From an uncultured Monoglobus sp. (GTDB taxonomy: Bacteria; Bacillota; Clostridia; Monoglobales; Monoglobaceae): a stretch of DNA of 64,000 bases. The notes beneath the pieces were generated by a model that ran no database searches, was not told the origin of the DNA, and saw only the letters and a program-made list of their open reading frames with translations. A program made the position numbers and the translations under genes. The first letter of the stretch is position 1; each line of letters begins with the position of its first letter. Of this stretch, positions 15,880 through 25,103 are shown piece by piece. The stretch lies in contig CANRHV010000004.1 in the NCBI GenBank assembly GCA_947630505.1, positions 1 to 64,000 on the forward strand, read 5' to 3'.

Positions 15880-16470
15880 ATGGCGGAAGAACTGAGCGCT
15901 ATCGGTATTGACGACATCAAGGCGGAGCTGAGAAAGATACTCAGCAAAAGGCGTTACGTGCACTCGCTCGGCGTTGCGGGCGAGGCGGAGAAGCTGGCGC
16001 GCAGATACGGCGCCGATCCCGCCAAGGCATATCTGGCGGGACTGGTCCACGACTGCGCCAAAGAATACCCTCCCGAGGAAATGGAAACTATTCTCAAAAC
16101 CGAGTACGGCGTGGCGGTCGATTCTATGTCGAGGATCATGCCGAAGATACTTCACGGGCCTCTGGGCGCCTGCGACGCGCAGCGCAAGTTCGGGATATAC
16201 GACCCCGAGATCCTTGACGCGGTGAAGTACCACACCACCGGAAAGGGCGGTATGCGCCTATTGACCAAGATAATTTACATTGCCGATTATATCGAGCCGA
16301 ACCGCGATTTTGACGGAGTTGAAAAGCTGCGCGAAATGGCGTACGACAATATAGACGAGGCGATCATCCACGGCATCGACGAGACGATAAAGGATCTTAT
16401 ACGGCGCGGTTTGGTTATCCATCCCGACACGATGCACGCCCGCAACGACCTGATTATGAAACGCGAATAA
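15880..16470 (+). CDS. yqeK: HD-domain YqeK family (Ap4A hydrolase)
   Basis: 196 residues. YqeK proteins are HD-superfamily symmetrical diadenosine tetraphosphatases that produce two ADP. Metal ligands are visible as the early H in RRYVHSLGVA, LVHDCAKEYP (HD pair), HGPLGA and YHTTGKGGM, then YIADYIEPNR. GGAGGTGG (15867-15874) fits the ATG at 15880. It lies between nadD and an LCP gene, as in many Clostridia. Confidence 0.92.
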   Translation: MAEELSAIGIDDIKAELRKILSKRRYVHSLGVAGEAEKLARRYGADPAKAYLAGLVHDCAKEYPPEEMETILKTEYGVAVDSMSRIMPKILHGPLGACDAQRKFGIYDPEILDAVKYHTTGKGGMRLLTKIIYIADYIEPNRDFDGVEKLREMAYDNIDEAIIHGIDETIKDLIRRGLVIHPDTMHARNDLIMKRE

Positions 16471-16495
16471 AACGACGCGCCCAAGGAGACGGATT

Positions 16496-17353
16496 ATGAG
16501 AAAAAAATCACCTTTTGTCAGAGTATTGTCGGCGGTTGTGCTGATCGCGTTTATCGTAATCGGTTTTTTTGCCGGACGGACGTTTATCGGAGACAACGCG
16601 CCGTCGCGTCTGACCGAAGTTACCAATATCTTGGTGGCGGGCGTGGACGTGGACGGCTACAGGACCGACCTTATACTCATGGTCCAGGTGAACACTATCG
16701 ACAACAAAGTGAGCATTTTGCAGATCCCCCGCGACACGAGGGTGAGCAACAACAGAAACGACAAAAAAATCAACTCGGCCTATTTTTCGGGCATCGACAC
16801 GCTCAAAAACGAGGTCAGGAGCGTGACCGGACTTTATACCGATTTTTTTGCCACGATAACCTTTGACGCATTCAAGGAGATCGTGGACGCTCTTGGCGGC
16901 GTGACTATAGATGTGCCGATCGACATGAACTACCACGACCCCGTGCAGGGTCTCACGATCGAGCTTAACGCCGGACGGCAGAGGCTCAACGGCGAGAAGG
17001 CGATGATGTTTATGCGTTTCAGAAAAAATGACGACGGCACGGGTTATCCCATGGGCGACATAGACCGCAACAAGGCTCAGGCGGAGTTTTACTCGGCGGT
17101 CATGAAAAAAACCATGAGTCCGATCGGAGTGCTGAAGGCGCCGTTTTTGTACGGCGCGGTGATGGAAAACACCACCACCGACCTCAACAACCGAGAAGTG
17201 CGGCAGCTGATGCTCAGGGTGTTTAAGATAGGCAGAAAGAATATCGGCATATACCAGCTTCCCGGAGATTCGGAATACCGCGGCGGAGTCTCGTATTTTA
17301 TCCGCGACGAGGACGAGACCGAGGAGCTTATAGACGAGAATTTTAAGCATTAA
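16496..17353 (+). CDS. LytR-CpsA-Psr (LCP) family protein
   Basis: 285 residues. LCP proteins are membrane-anchored phosphotransferases that attach teichoic-acid-like or capsular polymers to peptidoglycan. One N-terminal membrane helix (residues about 8-28) precedes the LCP domain: DLILMVQVN, the catalytic-arginine block ILQIPRDTRVSN, GGVTIDVPIDMNYHD and GEKAMMFMRFR..DGDIDRNKAQ-type (here MGDIDRNKAQAEF). GGAG precedes the ATG. It belongs to the nadD-yqeK-LCP-rsfS cluster. Which polymer it ligates is unknown; the CsaB fusion elsewhere in the window hints at a secondary wall polymer. Confidence 0.92.
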   Translation: MRKKSPFVRVLSAVVLIAFIVIGFFAGRTFIGDNAPSRLTEVTNILVAGVDVDGYRTDLILMVQVNTIDNKVSILQIPRDTRVSNNRNDKKINSAYFSGIDTLKNEVRSVTGLYTDFFATITFDAFKEIVDALGGVTIDVPIDMNYHDPVQGLTIELNAGRQRLNGEKAMMFMRFRKNDDGTGYPMGDIDRNKAQAEFYSAVMKKTMSPIGVLKAPFLYGAVMENTTTDLNNREVRQLMLRVFKIGRKNIGIYQLPGDSEYRGGVSYFIRDEDETEELIDENFKH

Positions 17354-17394
17354 AACGCGCGTGCGCGAATACATAAAATTGAAAGGAGAAGGCT

Positions 17395-17751
17395 ATGGCC
17401 AGCAAGAATGAAGTTGTAAACAAAATAGTAAAAATACTCGACAGCAAAAAGGGCCGCGACATCGAGGTTATCGACATATCCGCCCTCACCACCATGACCG
17501 AGTATTTTATAATTGTCACAGGCGGCTCCGACACCCAGGTTAAGGCGCTGTGCGACAATCTGGAGGAGGAACTTGAAAAGGACGGCATAACTCCCACAAA
17601 CAAGGAGGGCTACCGCACCGCTCAGTGGATCCTTCTGGGTTACGACGACGCTGTTGTGCATATTTTCAGAGAGGAAACAAGGGAGTTCTACGGCCTTGAA
17701 AGGATCTGGAAGGACGGCGTGAAAGTTGACATCTCGGATTTAATTTCGTAA
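17395..17751 (+). CDS. rsfS: Ribosomal silencing factor RsfS
   Basis: 118 residues. RsfS binds uL14 and blocks joining of ribosomal subunits in starvation. Diagnostic blocks: [60 protein letters not shown] and [18 protein letters not shown] sits before the ATG. Fourth gene in the nadD cluster, 25 bases before leuS. Confidence 0.95.
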   Translation: MASKNEVVNKIVKILDSKKGRDIEVIDISALTTMTEYFIIVTGGSDTQVKALCDNLEEELEKDGITPTNKEGYRTAQWILLGYDDAVVHIFREETREFYGLERIWKDGVKVDISDLIS

Positions 17752-17776
17752 ATTTATAAGAAAAGAGGATTTGATT

Positions 17777-20248
17777 TTGAAGTACGATTCTAAAACAATT
17801 GAGGAAAAATGGCAGAAGATCTGGCAGGAGACCGGAGAGTTCGACATCACCGAGGATACCGACAAACCCAAGTATTACGCGCTTGAAATGTTTCCCTATC
17901 CCTCGGGCAATCTGCACATGGGCCATGTGAGAAACTATTCCATCGGCGACGTTGTGGCCAGATACAAAAAAATGCAGGGCTATAACGTGCTGCACCCCAT
18001 GGGCTGGGACAGCTTCGGACTGCCCGCCGAGAACGCGGCTATCAAGCACGGAGCGGACCCCGCGGATTGGACATGGTCTAACATAGACAACATGAGAAAG
18101 CAGCTCAAGCGTCTGGGCTTCAGCTACGATTGGGACCGCGAGGTAGCCACGGCCAAGCCCGACTACTACAAGTTCACCCAGTGGATGTTTGCGCAGCTTT
18201 ACAAGCACGGCCTGGCGTACAAAAAGAAGTCGTATGTGAACTGGTGCCCGTCCTGCGCGACGGTGCTGGCGAATGAGCAGGTCGTAAACGGCAAGTGCGA
18301 GCGCTGCAAGAGCGAGGTGGGCAAAAAAGACCTGGAGCAGTGGTTTTTTAAGATCACCGACTATGCCCAGAGACTGCTTGACGATATAGAAAAGCTGGGC
18401 GGCTGGCCGGATAAAGTAAAGTCCATGCAGACCAACTGGATAGGCCGCAGCGAGGGCGCCGAGGTGGACTTTAAGATAGACGGCAGCGATGAGACGCTGA
18501 CGGTATACACCACAAGGCCCGACACGATATTCGGCGTGAGCTATATGGTTATCGCGCCCGAGCATCCGCTGGTCGAAAAGCTGATAGCGGGAAAAGAGAC
18601 CGAGGCCGAGTGCCGCGCGTTTATAAAAAAAGTGCAGCATCAGAGCGAGATCATGCGCTCCGCCACCGACACCGAGAAAGAGGGCGTGTTTAGCGGAACG
18701 TATCTGATACACCCGTTCACTGGCGACAAGATCCCGCTGTATCTGGCGAACTATGTGCTGCTTGACTACGGCACGGGCATAGTTATGGGCGTTGCCGCTC
18801 ACGACCAGCGCGATTTCGAGTTTGCCAAAAAGTACGATCTGCCCATAAGGATCGTAATTCAGCCCGAGGGTCAGAACATGAAGTCCGAGGATATGACCGA
18901 GGCGTTCGCCGCCGAGGGCATTATGGAAAACTCGGGCGAGTTTAACGGAATGAATAACAAAGACGCCATCAAGGCCATAACCAAATGCCTTGAGGAGCGC
19001 GGGATCGGACGAGGCAAGGTCAACTTCCGCTTGAGGGATTGGCTGATCTCCAGACAGCGTTACTGGGGCGCGCCGATACCGATCGTGTACTGCGACAAGT
19101 GCGGCGAGGTTCTGGTGCCCGACGATCAGCTTCCGGTCATCCTACCTCAAAACGTCAAGTTTACGGGTCAGGGCCAGTCGCCTCTCAGCGAGTGCGAGGA
19201 GTTTGTTCACACCACCTGTCCCAAGTGCGGAGGTCCCGCCAAGCGCGAGACCGACACGATGGACACTTTTGTTTGCTCGTCATGGTACTATCTGAGATAC
19301 TGCGACCCGCACAATACCGAAATGCCCTTTGACAAGGCCAAGACCGACTACTGGATGAATGTAGACCAGTATATCGGCGGCGTTGAGCACGCCATACTGC
19401 ATCTGCTCTACGCCAGATTCTTCACCAAGGCGCTGCACGACTTTGGTTATGTGAGCTGCGACGAGCCCTTTGAGAACCTGCTTACGCAGGGCATGGTGCT
19501 CAAGGACGGAACCAAGATGTCAAAATCTCTGGGCAATGTCGTGAGCCCCGAGGAGATCGTGGATAAGTACGGCGCCGACACCGCGCGTCTGTTTATCATG
19601 TTCGCGGCTCCGCCCGAGCGCGACCTTGACTGGAACGACACCGCGGTCGAGGGCTCATACAGATTTTTGAACCGTGTGTGGAGAGCGGTCGAGGACCTGA
19701 AGGACTGCGTGACCGACGAGAAGCCCGACGCCGAAGGCTTAACGGCCGACGAGAAAAAGCTCCGTCTGGCGGTTCACAGCGCGATCAAAAAGGTGACCGC
19801 CGATTGCGACAGATTCAGCTTCAACACGGCGATCAGCGCCATTATGGAAATGGTCAACGCGTTGTATTACTATAAAGAGCACACGCCCAAGGAGGGCTTA
19901 AACAAGCCCGTTGTTTCCGAGGCTGTCACATCGCTTATCGTTATGCTTTCGCCCTTTGTTCCGCATATCGCGTGCGAGATGTGGGAGATGATCGGCAAGA
20001 CCTCAAATCTGGCGGTCGAGAAATGGCCCGAGTATGACGAGAAGGCTCTTGTCGTCGACGAGATAGAGATCGTGCTTCAGATCAACGGCAAGATCAGAGA
20101 CAAAATAATGATCAGCCCCGACCTGACCCGCGAGGAAATGACTGAGCTGGCCATGAGCAACGACCGTATCAAAGAACTGACCGAGGGCAAGCAGATCATA
20201 AAGTGCATCGCGGTGCCCAAAAAGCTGATAAACGTGGTCGTTAAATAA
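17777..20248 (+). CDS. leuS: Leucyl-tRNA synthetase
   Basis: 823 residues, full-length bacterial LeuRS. It starts with TTG at 17777, spaced correctly from AGAGGA (17764-17769), giving the normal N terminus [17 protein letters not shown] two codons earlier is the alternative. HIGH motif in [16 protein letters not shown] (about residues 40-55), Zn site [18 protein letters not shown]1 editing domain with [14 protein letters not shown] and [21 protein letters not shown] motif in [18 protein letters not shown] (about 576-593), anticodon-binding and C-terminal domains. No T-box precedes it, unlike many Firmicute leuS genes. Confidence 0.96.
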   Translation: MKYDSKTIEEKWQKIWQETGEFDITEDTDKPKYYALEMFPYPSGNLHMGHVRNYSIGDVVARYKKMQGYNVLHPMGWDSFGLPAENAAIKHGADPADWTWSNIDNMRKQLKRLGFSYDWDREVATAKPDYYKFTQWMFAQLYKHGLAYKKKSYVNWCPSCATVLANEQVVNGKCERCKSEVGKKDLEQWFFKITDYAQRLLDDIEKLGGWPDKVKSMQTNWIGRSEGAEVDFKIDGSDETLTVYTTRPDTIFGVSYMVIAPEHPLVEKLIAGKETEAECRAFIKKVQHQSEIMRSATDTEKEGVFSGTYLIHPFTGDKIPLYLANYVLLDYGTGIVMGVAAHDQRDFEFAKKYDLPIRIVIQPEGQNMKSEDMTEAFAAEGIMENSGEFNGMNNKDAIKAITKCLEERGIGRGKVNFRLRDWLISRQRYWGAPIPIVYCDKCGEVLVPDDQLPVILPQNVKFTGQGQSPLSECEEFVHTTCPKCGGPAKRETDTMDTFVCSSWYYLRYCDPHNTEMPFDKAKTDYWMNVDQYIGGVEHAILHLLYARFFTKALHDFGYVSCDEPFENLLTQGMVLKDGTKMSKSLGNVVSPEEIVDKYGADTARLFIMFAAPPERDLDWNDTAVEGSYRFLNRVWRAVEDLKDCVTDEKPDAEGLTADEKKLRLAVHSAIKKVTADCDRFSFNTAISAIMEMVNALYYYKEHTPKEGLNKPVVSEAVTSLIVMLSPFVPHIACEMWEMIGKTSNLAVEKWPEYDEKALVVDEIEIVLQINGKIRDKIMISPDLTREEMTELAMSNDRIKELTEGKQIIKCIAVPKKLINVVVK

Positions 20249-20265
20249 ATAATGTGAGGAGAACA

Positions 20266-20294
20266 AGCGCCGGCGCCTTTTGCCGGCGTTTGCG
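20266..20294 (+). terminator. Hairpin between leuS and the deacetylase
   Basis: CGCCGGC-gcctttt-GCCGGCG followed by TTTGCG. It has a short T-run and may only partly terminate leuS transcription. Confidence 0.5.
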
Positions 20295-20304
20295 TAAAGG
20301 GTTT

Positions 20305-21111
20305 ATGAACAGATTCAGGAAAAGAAAAAAAAGAAGGCGGCGCAAAATTATAGTCATCCTGATCGTTGCCGCGCTGCTGGCAGCTTTTCTGATACCGTAT
20401 TGTCTGGAGCCGGGCATACCGGTTTTGATGTATCACTGTATCGCCGAGGAGCCGCGTACGGGGGACGAGAATCTATATTGCCGCCCGGCGCAGCTTGAGG
20501 AGCAGTTTGACTATTTAAAGCAAAACGGCTACACCACGCTGTTCGCCGATGAATACGAAAAGGCTTATGGCGCGCATAAGCCCGTGATCTTAACGTTTGA
20601 CGACGGATATGAGGATTGCTACACCGAGCTTTACCCGCTGCTTAAAAAATACGACTTCAAAGCCACGATCTTTATGGTGGGAGAATATATCGACAAAGCG
20701 GGATATCTTTCGTCGAAGCAGATAAGGGAGATGGCGCAGAGCGGATATGTGAGCGTGCAGAGCCACACCGCTCACCACGTTGATCTTGCGTCGATGAGCG
20801 GCGACGAGCTTGACAGCGAGTTCAGGGAATCCTGCGCGAACTTAGCAAAGGCGACGGGGAAAAACGTCACCGCTATCTCTTATCCCGGCGGATATTTTAA
20901 CGACGAGGTGCTTAGCCAAACAAAGAGATATTTTACATACGGCTATGCCATTGACACGAATAAATATTCAAAAAGCAACCACTATGAGATATCAAGGGGC
21001 GGAGTTTTCCGCAACACCACCCTTGAGGCCTATAAGCGCGCGATCGAGACCTATTCCCAAAGCCGCATAGTTCGCGATTGGCTGAAGCTGTATTACAAGA
21101 TATTTGATTAA
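20305..21111 (+). CDS. Membrane-anchored polysaccharide deacetylase (NodB domain)
   Basis: 268 residues. A very basic N terminus (RFRKRKKRRRRK) and one membrane helix (about 14-34) are followed by a carbohydrate esterase family 4 domain: PVLMYHCIAEEP, the catalytic TFDDGYEDCY (metal-binding DD pair), the histidine motif SHTAHHVDLASM and ISYPGGYF. It would remove N-acetyl groups from peptidoglycan or a wall polymer outside the membrane. AAAGGG sits just before the ATG at 20305. A longer GTG start at 20254 lies in the hairpin and is unlikely. Confidence 0.9.
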   Translation: MNRFRKRKKRRRRKIIVILIVAALLAAFLIPYCLEPGIPVLMYHCIAEEPRTGDENLYCRPAQLEEQFDYLKQNGYTTLFADEYEKAYGAHKPVILTFDDGYEDCYTELYPLLKKYDFKATIFMVGEYIDKAGYLSSKQIREMAQSGYVSVQSHTAHHVDLASMSGDELDSEFRESCANLAKATGKNVTAISYPGGYFNDEVLSQTKRYFTYGYAIDTNKYSKSNHYEISRGGVFRNTTLEAYKRAIETYSQSRIVRDWLKLYYKIFD

Positions 21112-21185
21112 ATTAAAAAACGGGCGGATAATATCCGCCCCTACAGGTGCCTGAAATATATCGGATTGCCTCGAACGCAGAGTCA

Positions 21186-21293
21186 AGCTCGCCCCTTGGG
21201 GAGAGCTGTCAACGTAGGGACTAGGAAATAGGGACTAGAGACTAGGAATATCTCACGGTTTATATTAGGCTCTCCCCAAGGGGCGAGGCAAAC
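21186..21293. repeat. Inverted pair of CGCCCCTTGGGGAG repeats around an AACGTAGGGACTAGG unit
   Basis: Two copies of the CTCGCCCCTTGGGGAGAG module face each other across about 60 bases. The interior includes AACGTAGGGACTAGGAAATA with further GACTAG repeats (21211-21246). Both modules recur near 8.4-8.7 kb and 33.4 kb in the same relative arrangement. Confidence 0.75.
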
Positions 21294-21380
21294 AGATTTA
21301 AAACGCTTAAAAGCGCCTCCGCCGAGAGGCGGAAGCGCTTTTGATACAGGCCGTTTGAGGGGCACATATTTGTTTGGTAA

Positions 21381-21510
21381 TTGTTTTGTAAAGGAGAAAG
21401 TGTATAATAATACATTTGTCGGCTCTGTTTAGCGGTATACAGAACCTCTCTAAAAAAACCCCAAACGGCCAAAACAAAAGGCGCTCACCAATAAAGGTGA
21501 GCGCCTTTGC
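21381..21510 (+). ncRNA. Possible small RNA between inverted repeats
   Basis: A promoter TTGTTT (21381-21386), 16 bases, TATAAT (21403-21408) would start a transcript near 21415 that reaches the hairpin AAAGGCGCTCACC..GGTGAGCGCCTTT (21478-21509), about 95 bases. It is framed by GGCCGTTTGAGGGG (21349-21362) and CCCCAAACGGCC (21459-21470). No ORF is present. The hairpin has its better T-run on the minus strand, where it ends the coat operon, so a plus-strand RNA is tentative. Confidence 0.35.
21478..21510 (-). terminator. Terminator of the coat-protein operon
   Basis: Minus strand: AAAGGCGCTCACC-tttatt-GGTGAGCGCCTTTT then GTTTTGG. A 13-bp stem downstream of the 21630-22112 genes. Confidence 0.75.
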
Positions 21511-21629
21511 TCATGAAATTATTATACAACCTTTAAAACGATTTGTCAACCTAATTCAATCGAATATTTAACAAATATTTTGTGCCCGTGACATTTTTAT
21601 TAGTCAAATTTCCGATTTTGTCGCTCTTG

Positions 21630-21905
21630 CTAAGCGCTCATACGCTCGAATTTTTGCTTCACGCCCTCGATCTTCGACTGCTCGGCCTGCTCGGAGGGGT
21701 ACCAGCCCTTTTCGGCCATTCTTTTGTAGATAGTGTCCTGAGTCGCCAGCGAGCTGTTGAGCGCGGTGCAGAACGCTTTGTGCACGTCCTCGGTCGACGA
21801 CTCGATCGTTCCGTGCATAAACAGGTCGCACACGCCCTTTTCAAGCTGCAAAATGTTTTCCATCAGGTCTTTGTCGCTCATGTTGTTTTGTGTAGATTCG
21901 CTCAT
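21630..21905 (-). CDS. Small CotF-type spore coat protein
   Basis: 91 residues, related to the coat protein F / ferritin-like helical family of Clostridia. Recognisable parts: SDKDLMENILQLEKGVCDLF, then STEDVHKAFCTALNSSL and the terminal EKGWYPSEQAEQSKIEGVKQ (in CotF proteins GWY-P follows a similar helix). AAAAGGAGTG (minus strand) selects the ATG at 21905 over a GTG at 21914. It is the second gene of a two-gene unit with 21936-22112. It supports a spore-forming host; the exact coat layer is unknown. Confidence 0.8.
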   Translation of the reverse strand: MSESTQNNMSDKDLMENILQLEKGVCDLFMHGTIESSTEDVHKAFCTALNSSLATQDTIYKRMAEKGWYPSEQAEQSKIEGVKQKFERMSA

Positions 21906-21935
21906 AAAATTCACTCCTTTTTAAAATTTGTCTCA

Positions 21936-22112
21936 TCAGCCCAGAAGTCCGTAAAAGTTTTGAAAAGTCTCTCTGTGTTGGTCCACCAGTTTGTTTACGT
22001 AGCTTTTAAGCTCGGGGTCGCTGATCTGTCCCGCGAGCGCGCGGCAGTTTGTCTCGAAAAATTTTTCGTGGCCGAGCGCGTCCTCAACGTAAAGCAGTTC
22101 TTTTGTCGTCAT
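21936..22112 (-). CDS. 58-residue coat-associated helical protein
   Basis: Small helical protein beginning TTKELLYVEDALGHEKFFET. This resembles the partner gene often found before CotF-type genes in Clostridia. GGAGGTG precedes the ATG at 22112; the longer frame to 22205 lacks a ribosome site. Thirty bases separate it from the coat gene. Function in the spore coat is inferred from the neighbour. Confidence 0.72.
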   Translation of the reverse strand: MTTKELLYVEDALGHEKFFETNCRALAGQISDPELKSYVNKLVDQHRETFQNFYGLLG

Positions 22113-22206
22113 ATTATCACCTCCGAATACAGTTTTTCCCAAACGATAAAAAATATCCCGCAAATTTAAAAATAGTTTACGTTTATGTGACAAATCAATT
22201 AACATC

Positions 22207-22235
22207 TTTACAAATTTAATCTTATAATATATAAT
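22207..22235 (+). promoter_or_regulatory. Sigma-A promoter for nrdR
   Basis: TTTACA (22207-22212), 17 bases, TATAAT (22230-22235). Confidence 0.7.
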
Positions 22236-22283
22236 GTTTGTGTTAAAATACGGTTAGTAAATACCGACAGGGAGAGGATATAT

Positions 22284-22742
22284 ATGCGTTGTATGTATTG
22301 CGGCTCGCGTGACAGCAAGGTCGTGGATTCGCGTTCGACCGACGACGGCACAGCCATAAGACGCAGGCGCGAGTGCTTAAACTGCGGCAAGCGTTTCACC
22401 ACATACGAGAAGGTGGAAAGCGTTCCGATAATCGTTGTGAAAAAAGACAAATCAAGACAGAGCTTTGACAGAGACAAGTTGGAGCGGGGAATACTGAGCG
22501 CGTGCGCCAGCCGACCCGTGCCGATGCAGACCGTTGACGCCATGGTGAGCGAGATCGAGAGCAGGCTCCACAACTCGCTTCAGCGCGAGGTGTCGAGCGA
22601 AAAGATAGGCGAGATGGTTATGGAAATGCTGCGCGATATCGACGAGGTGGCGTATGTGCGCTTCGCGTCGGTTTACAAACAGTTTAAAGACATAGAAACG
22701 TTCCAGGAGGAGCTGAAAAAACTGACAGAAAAGCGCGGATAA
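22284..22742 (+). CDS. nrdR: Transcriptional repressor NrdR
   Basis: 152 residues, the standard length. NrdR represses ribonucleotide reductase genes when dATP and ATP fill its ATP-cone. Zinc ribbon with C3, C6 and C31, C34 ([18 protein letters not shown] then [12 protein letters not shown]), followed by the ATP-cone ([29 protein letters not shown]). AGGGAGAGG precedes the ATG. No nrd gene is in the window. Confidence 0.96.
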   Translation: MRCMYCGSRDSKVVDSRSTDDGTAIRRRRECLNCGKRFTTYEKVESVPIIVVKKDKSRQSFDRDKLERGILSACASRPVPMQTVDAMVSEIESRLHNSLQREVSSEKIGEMVMEMLRDIDEVAYVRFASVYKQFKDIETFQEELKKLTEKRG

Positions 22743-22775
22743 AAAGGATTTTTTCAAAAAATTCCTTTAAAACCC

Positions 22776-22804
22776 TTGACAAATCAGGGGTTTTGTGGTA
22801 ACAT
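22776..22804 (+). promoter_or_regulatory. Promoter of the rimP-nusA-infB operon
   Basis: TTGACA (22776-22781), 17 bases, TAACAT (22799-22804). An AT-only palindrome (22743-22769) separates it from nrdR. Confidence 0.75.
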
Positions 22805-22829
22805 AAATATGTTGTATGTAGAATATAGG

Positions 22830-22859
22830 CTAAAGAGTGAGGGAGACCTCACTCTTTAG
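22830..22859 (+). promoter_or_regulatory. Leader hairpin upstream of rimP
   Basis: CTAAAGAGTGAGG-gaga-CCTCACTCTTTAG, a perfect 13-bp stem 18 bases before the rimP start and without a T-run. A similar AAGAGTGAGG hairpin is often found ahead of rimP in Firmicutes; it may stabilise the mRNA or mediate feedback. Confidence 0.7.
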
Positions 22860-22877
22860 TATTGAAAGGTTGGTATT

Positions 22878-23342
22878 ATGCAGCTGAGCAAAACCGAAAA
22901 AATTGTATATGACCTGGCGCTAAAGCCCGCCGCGGACAGCGGTCTTGAGGTCTATGATGTGGAGTTCGCCAAGGAGGGAGGCGCCCGCTTTTTGAGAATA
23001 TTTCTGGATAAGCCGGGCGGGATAAGCATCGACGAGTGCGAGGATTATTCGCGGATGATCGGCGAGATCCTCGATAAGCGTGACCCGATACCGCAGAATT
23101 ATTATCTTGAGGTGTCGTCTCCGGGCATTGAGCGGCGGCTGCGCCACAGAGAGCATTTTGAAAAGGCGGTCGGCGAGATAATCGACATTCATTTGTACAA
23201 GGCGTTAAACGGGAGCAAGCTGCTCACCGGAATGCTGGTTTCGATAGATGATGAAAATAATTTAACCGTTGACATAGGCGGTGAGAACATAACGATACCG
23301 AGAGCGGACGCGGCGAGAGCCAATATTCACTTTGATTTTTAG
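22878..23342 (+). CDS. rimP: Ribosome maturation factor RimP
   Basis: 154 residues. RimP acts in 30S assembly. Family blocks: LEVYDVEFAKEGGARFLRIF, DKPGGISIDECEDYSRMIGE and YYLEVSSPGIERRLR, with a C-terminal SH3-like domain. GAAAGG precedes the ATG. First gene of the nusA operon. Confidence 0.96.
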   Translation: MQLSKTEKIVYDLALKPAADSGLEVYDVEFAKEGGARFLRIFLDKPGGISIDECEDYSRMIGEILDKRDPIPQNYYLEVSSPGIERRLRHREHFEKAVGEIIDIHLYKALNGSKLLTGMLVSIDDENNLTVDIGGENITIPRADAARANIHFDF

Positions 23343-23393
23343 GCGTCTTTGCCGCCCGCGCAAAACTAAATAAAGAGAGGATGTTTCAGAAAA

Positions 23394-24506
23394 ATGAGTT
23401 CAGAGCTTTTTAACTTATTGGATGAGATCGAGGAGGAAAAAGGCATAAGCAAGGACATTGTGCTTGACGCTCTGTCCAGCGCGCTGATTTCCGCCTACAA
23501 AAAGAATTTCGGAGCGGTCTCGGATATAAACGTGAAGTATTCCGAGGACGGCGACATAAAGATCTACGCGAGAAAGACGGTTGTGGAGGAAGTTGAGGAC
23601 AGAGAGACAGAGATCTCGGTGTTCGACGCCCGCGACATAAAGCCCGAGTATGAGGTGGGCGATATTGTGGAGTTCGAGGTAACTCCCTCGTCGTTCGGCA
23701 GGATCGCGGCGCAGACCGCGCGGCAGGTCGTTTTCCAGAGAATACGCGAGGCCGAGAGAGAAAAAATGGTCGACGAGTACAGCGGACGCGAAAACAACAT
23801 CGCCAACGCGATCGTCAGAAAGATCGACCGCAGAAACGTTATGCTGGATATCGACGGCACCGAGTCGGTGCTGATGACAAACGAGCAGGTAAAGCACGAC
23901 AACTACAAGGTAGGCGAGCGCTACAAGGTATTCGTCGTGGAGATAGCCGACAGCGTGAAGGGCGCTCATCTGGTCGTTTCGCGCTCGCATCCCGGACTGG
24001 TAAGATGTCTTTTTGAGCTCGAGGTCCCGGAGATAGCCCAGGGCATTATCGAGTTCAAGGGAATCTCCCGCGAGGCGGGCTCCAGGTCAAAGATCGCGGT
24101 GGCGTCCACGGTCAATAACGTCGACCCGGTGGGCACCTGCATAGGTCCCAAGGGCATGAGAGTTCAGAACGTTATCGACGAGCTGCGCGGCGAGAAAATA
24201 GACATAATCAGATACAGTGACGATCCCGCGGTGTTTGTTTCAAACGCGCTGAGCCCGGCCGAGGTCGTTTCGATAAGCGTTTTGCCCGATGAGAAGATGT
24301 GCAAGGTAGTGGTTCCCGAGAGCCAGCTCTCGCTCGCCATCGGCCGCGAGGGTCAGAACGTTCGTCTGGCGGCGCGTCTCACCGGCTGGAAGATAGATCT
24401 CAGCTCCCTGCCCGACGATCAGATCGGCGAGGAGGGCGAAAATAACAGCTCGTCCGAGGAGGACATGGAAAGCGAGGTCGCCGAGATACTCGGCAGAGAT
24501 CAATAA
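23394..24506 (+). CDS. nusA: Transcription termination/antitermination factor NusA
   Basis: 370 residues, the usual Firmicute length without the C-terminal acidic repeats of enterobacteria. An N-terminal RNA-polymerase-binding domain (starts ELFNLLDEIEEEKGISKDIV), an S1 domain (about 135-200) and two KH domains with VDPVGTCIGPKGMRVQNVI and LAIGREGQNVRLAARLTGWK. GAGAGGATG precedes the ATG. The stop overlaps the ylxR start (TAATG). Confidence 0.96.
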   Translation: MSSELFNLLDEIEEEKGISKDIVLDALSSALISAYKKNFGAVSDINVKYSEDGDIKIYARKTVVEEVEDRETEISVFDARDIKPEYEVGDIVEFEVTPSSFGRIAAQTARQVVFQRIREAEREKMVDEYSGRENNIANAIVRKIDRRNVMLDIDGTESVLMTNEQVKHDNYKVGERYKVFVVEIADSVKGAHLVVSRSHPGLVRCLFELEVPEIAQGIIEFKGISREAGSRSKIAVASTVNNVDPVGTCIGPKGMRVQNVIDELRGEKIDIIRYSDDPAVFVSNALSPAEVVSISVLPDEKMCKVVVPESQLSLAIGREGQNVRLAARLTGWKIDLSSLPDDQIGEEGENNSSSEEDMESEVAEILGRDQ

Positions 24507-24754
24507 TGCCGATCAGAATGTGCGCGGCGTGCAGAGGCCGATTTGAAAAGCGGGAGCTTATCCGCATTGTGGAAACCTCGGACGGCGGCATCCGCGTGGA
24601 CAAAGCGCAGAAGGCGCAGCGCCGCGGGCTGTATATATGCGGCGGCTGCCTGCCCGACGCCCAAAGAAAAAAAGTCCTTGAGCGGAATTTTCGGCGTAAG
24701 ATCGAGCCCGAGGTATACGAAAGACTGAGAGCGGAGGCGGCCGACAATGGATAA
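24506..24754 (+). CDS. ylxR: YlxR (DUF448) RNA-binding/nucleoid protein
   Basis: 82 residues. Begins PIRMCAACRGRFEKRELIRI and carries GRGLYICGGCLPDAQRKK, the DUF448 signature. Overlaps nusA by one base and ylxQ by eight. YlxR is reported as a transcription-affecting protein and RnpM-type RNase P modulator in Firmicutes. Confidence 0.94.
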   Translation: MPIRMCAACRGRFEKRELIRIVETSDGGIRVDKAQKAQRRGLYICGGCLPDAQRKKVLERNFRRKIEPEVYERLRAEAADNG

Positions 24755-25103
24755 TAACGAGGCGCGCGAACTTAAAAATCTGCTGGGTTTCGTGGGGCTC
24801 TGCGTGAGAGCCGGAAAACTGGCGGCCGGAGACGGAAGGACCGCCGAGGCCGTGAGAAGAAACAAGGCGCATTTGGTATTGATGAGCGACGACGCCTCGG
24901 AAAATACCGTTAAAAAATACAGGAATATGTGCGAGAGCAGGGGGATCCCGATTATCACTCTTTGCGGGCGCGGCAGATTCGGGGCCGCGATTGGCAGAGA
25001 ATACGCGGTAACGGCCGCGGTGACCGATAAAGGGTTCGCGGATCGCATAACAGAGTTAGCAGAAAGGGTTGATGTAAATAATGGAAAAAATACGAGCTTA
25101 TGA
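24747..25103 (+). CDS. ylxQ: L7Ae-family protein YlxQ
   Basis: 118 residues. A kink-turn RNA-binding L7Ae/L30e/S12e fold: [40 protein letters not shown]. The position between ylxR and infB is conserved. It overlaps the infB start by 23 bases. Confidence 0.92.
   Translation: MDNNEARELKNLLGFVGLCVRAGKLAAGDGRTAEAVRRNKAHLVLMSDDASENTVKKYRNMCESRGIPIITLCGRGRFGAAIGREYAVTAAVTDKGFADRITELAERVDVNNGKNTSL

Larger units (their letters stand above)
21112..21629. other. Gene-free region with stacked repeats and hairpins
   Basis: In order: GGGCGGATAATATCCGCCC (about 21121-21139), acting as the deacetylase terminator or a repeat; two inverted copies of GCTC(T)CGCCCCTTGGGGAGAGC (21186-21207 and 21268-21290); an AACGTAGGGACTAGG repeat (21211-21246); a strong hairpin AAAGCGC..GCGCTTT (21309-21342); a 12-bp inverted repeat around a promoter-like element (21349-21470); and a terminator at 21478-21510. 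No protein gene is seen. Confidence 0.65.

Noticed and set aside
15240-15947. Alternative minus-strand gene over nadD
   Set aside because: It fully overlaps nadD in a shadow frame and has no family features.
17352-17776. Leucine T-box upstream of leuS
   Set aside because: rsfS fills the region and no AGGTGGxACC antiterminator motif is present.
23394-24506. Truncated NusA lacking C-terminal repeats
   Set aside because: 370 residues is normal for Firmicutes; the extra acidic repeats belong to the enterobacterial form.
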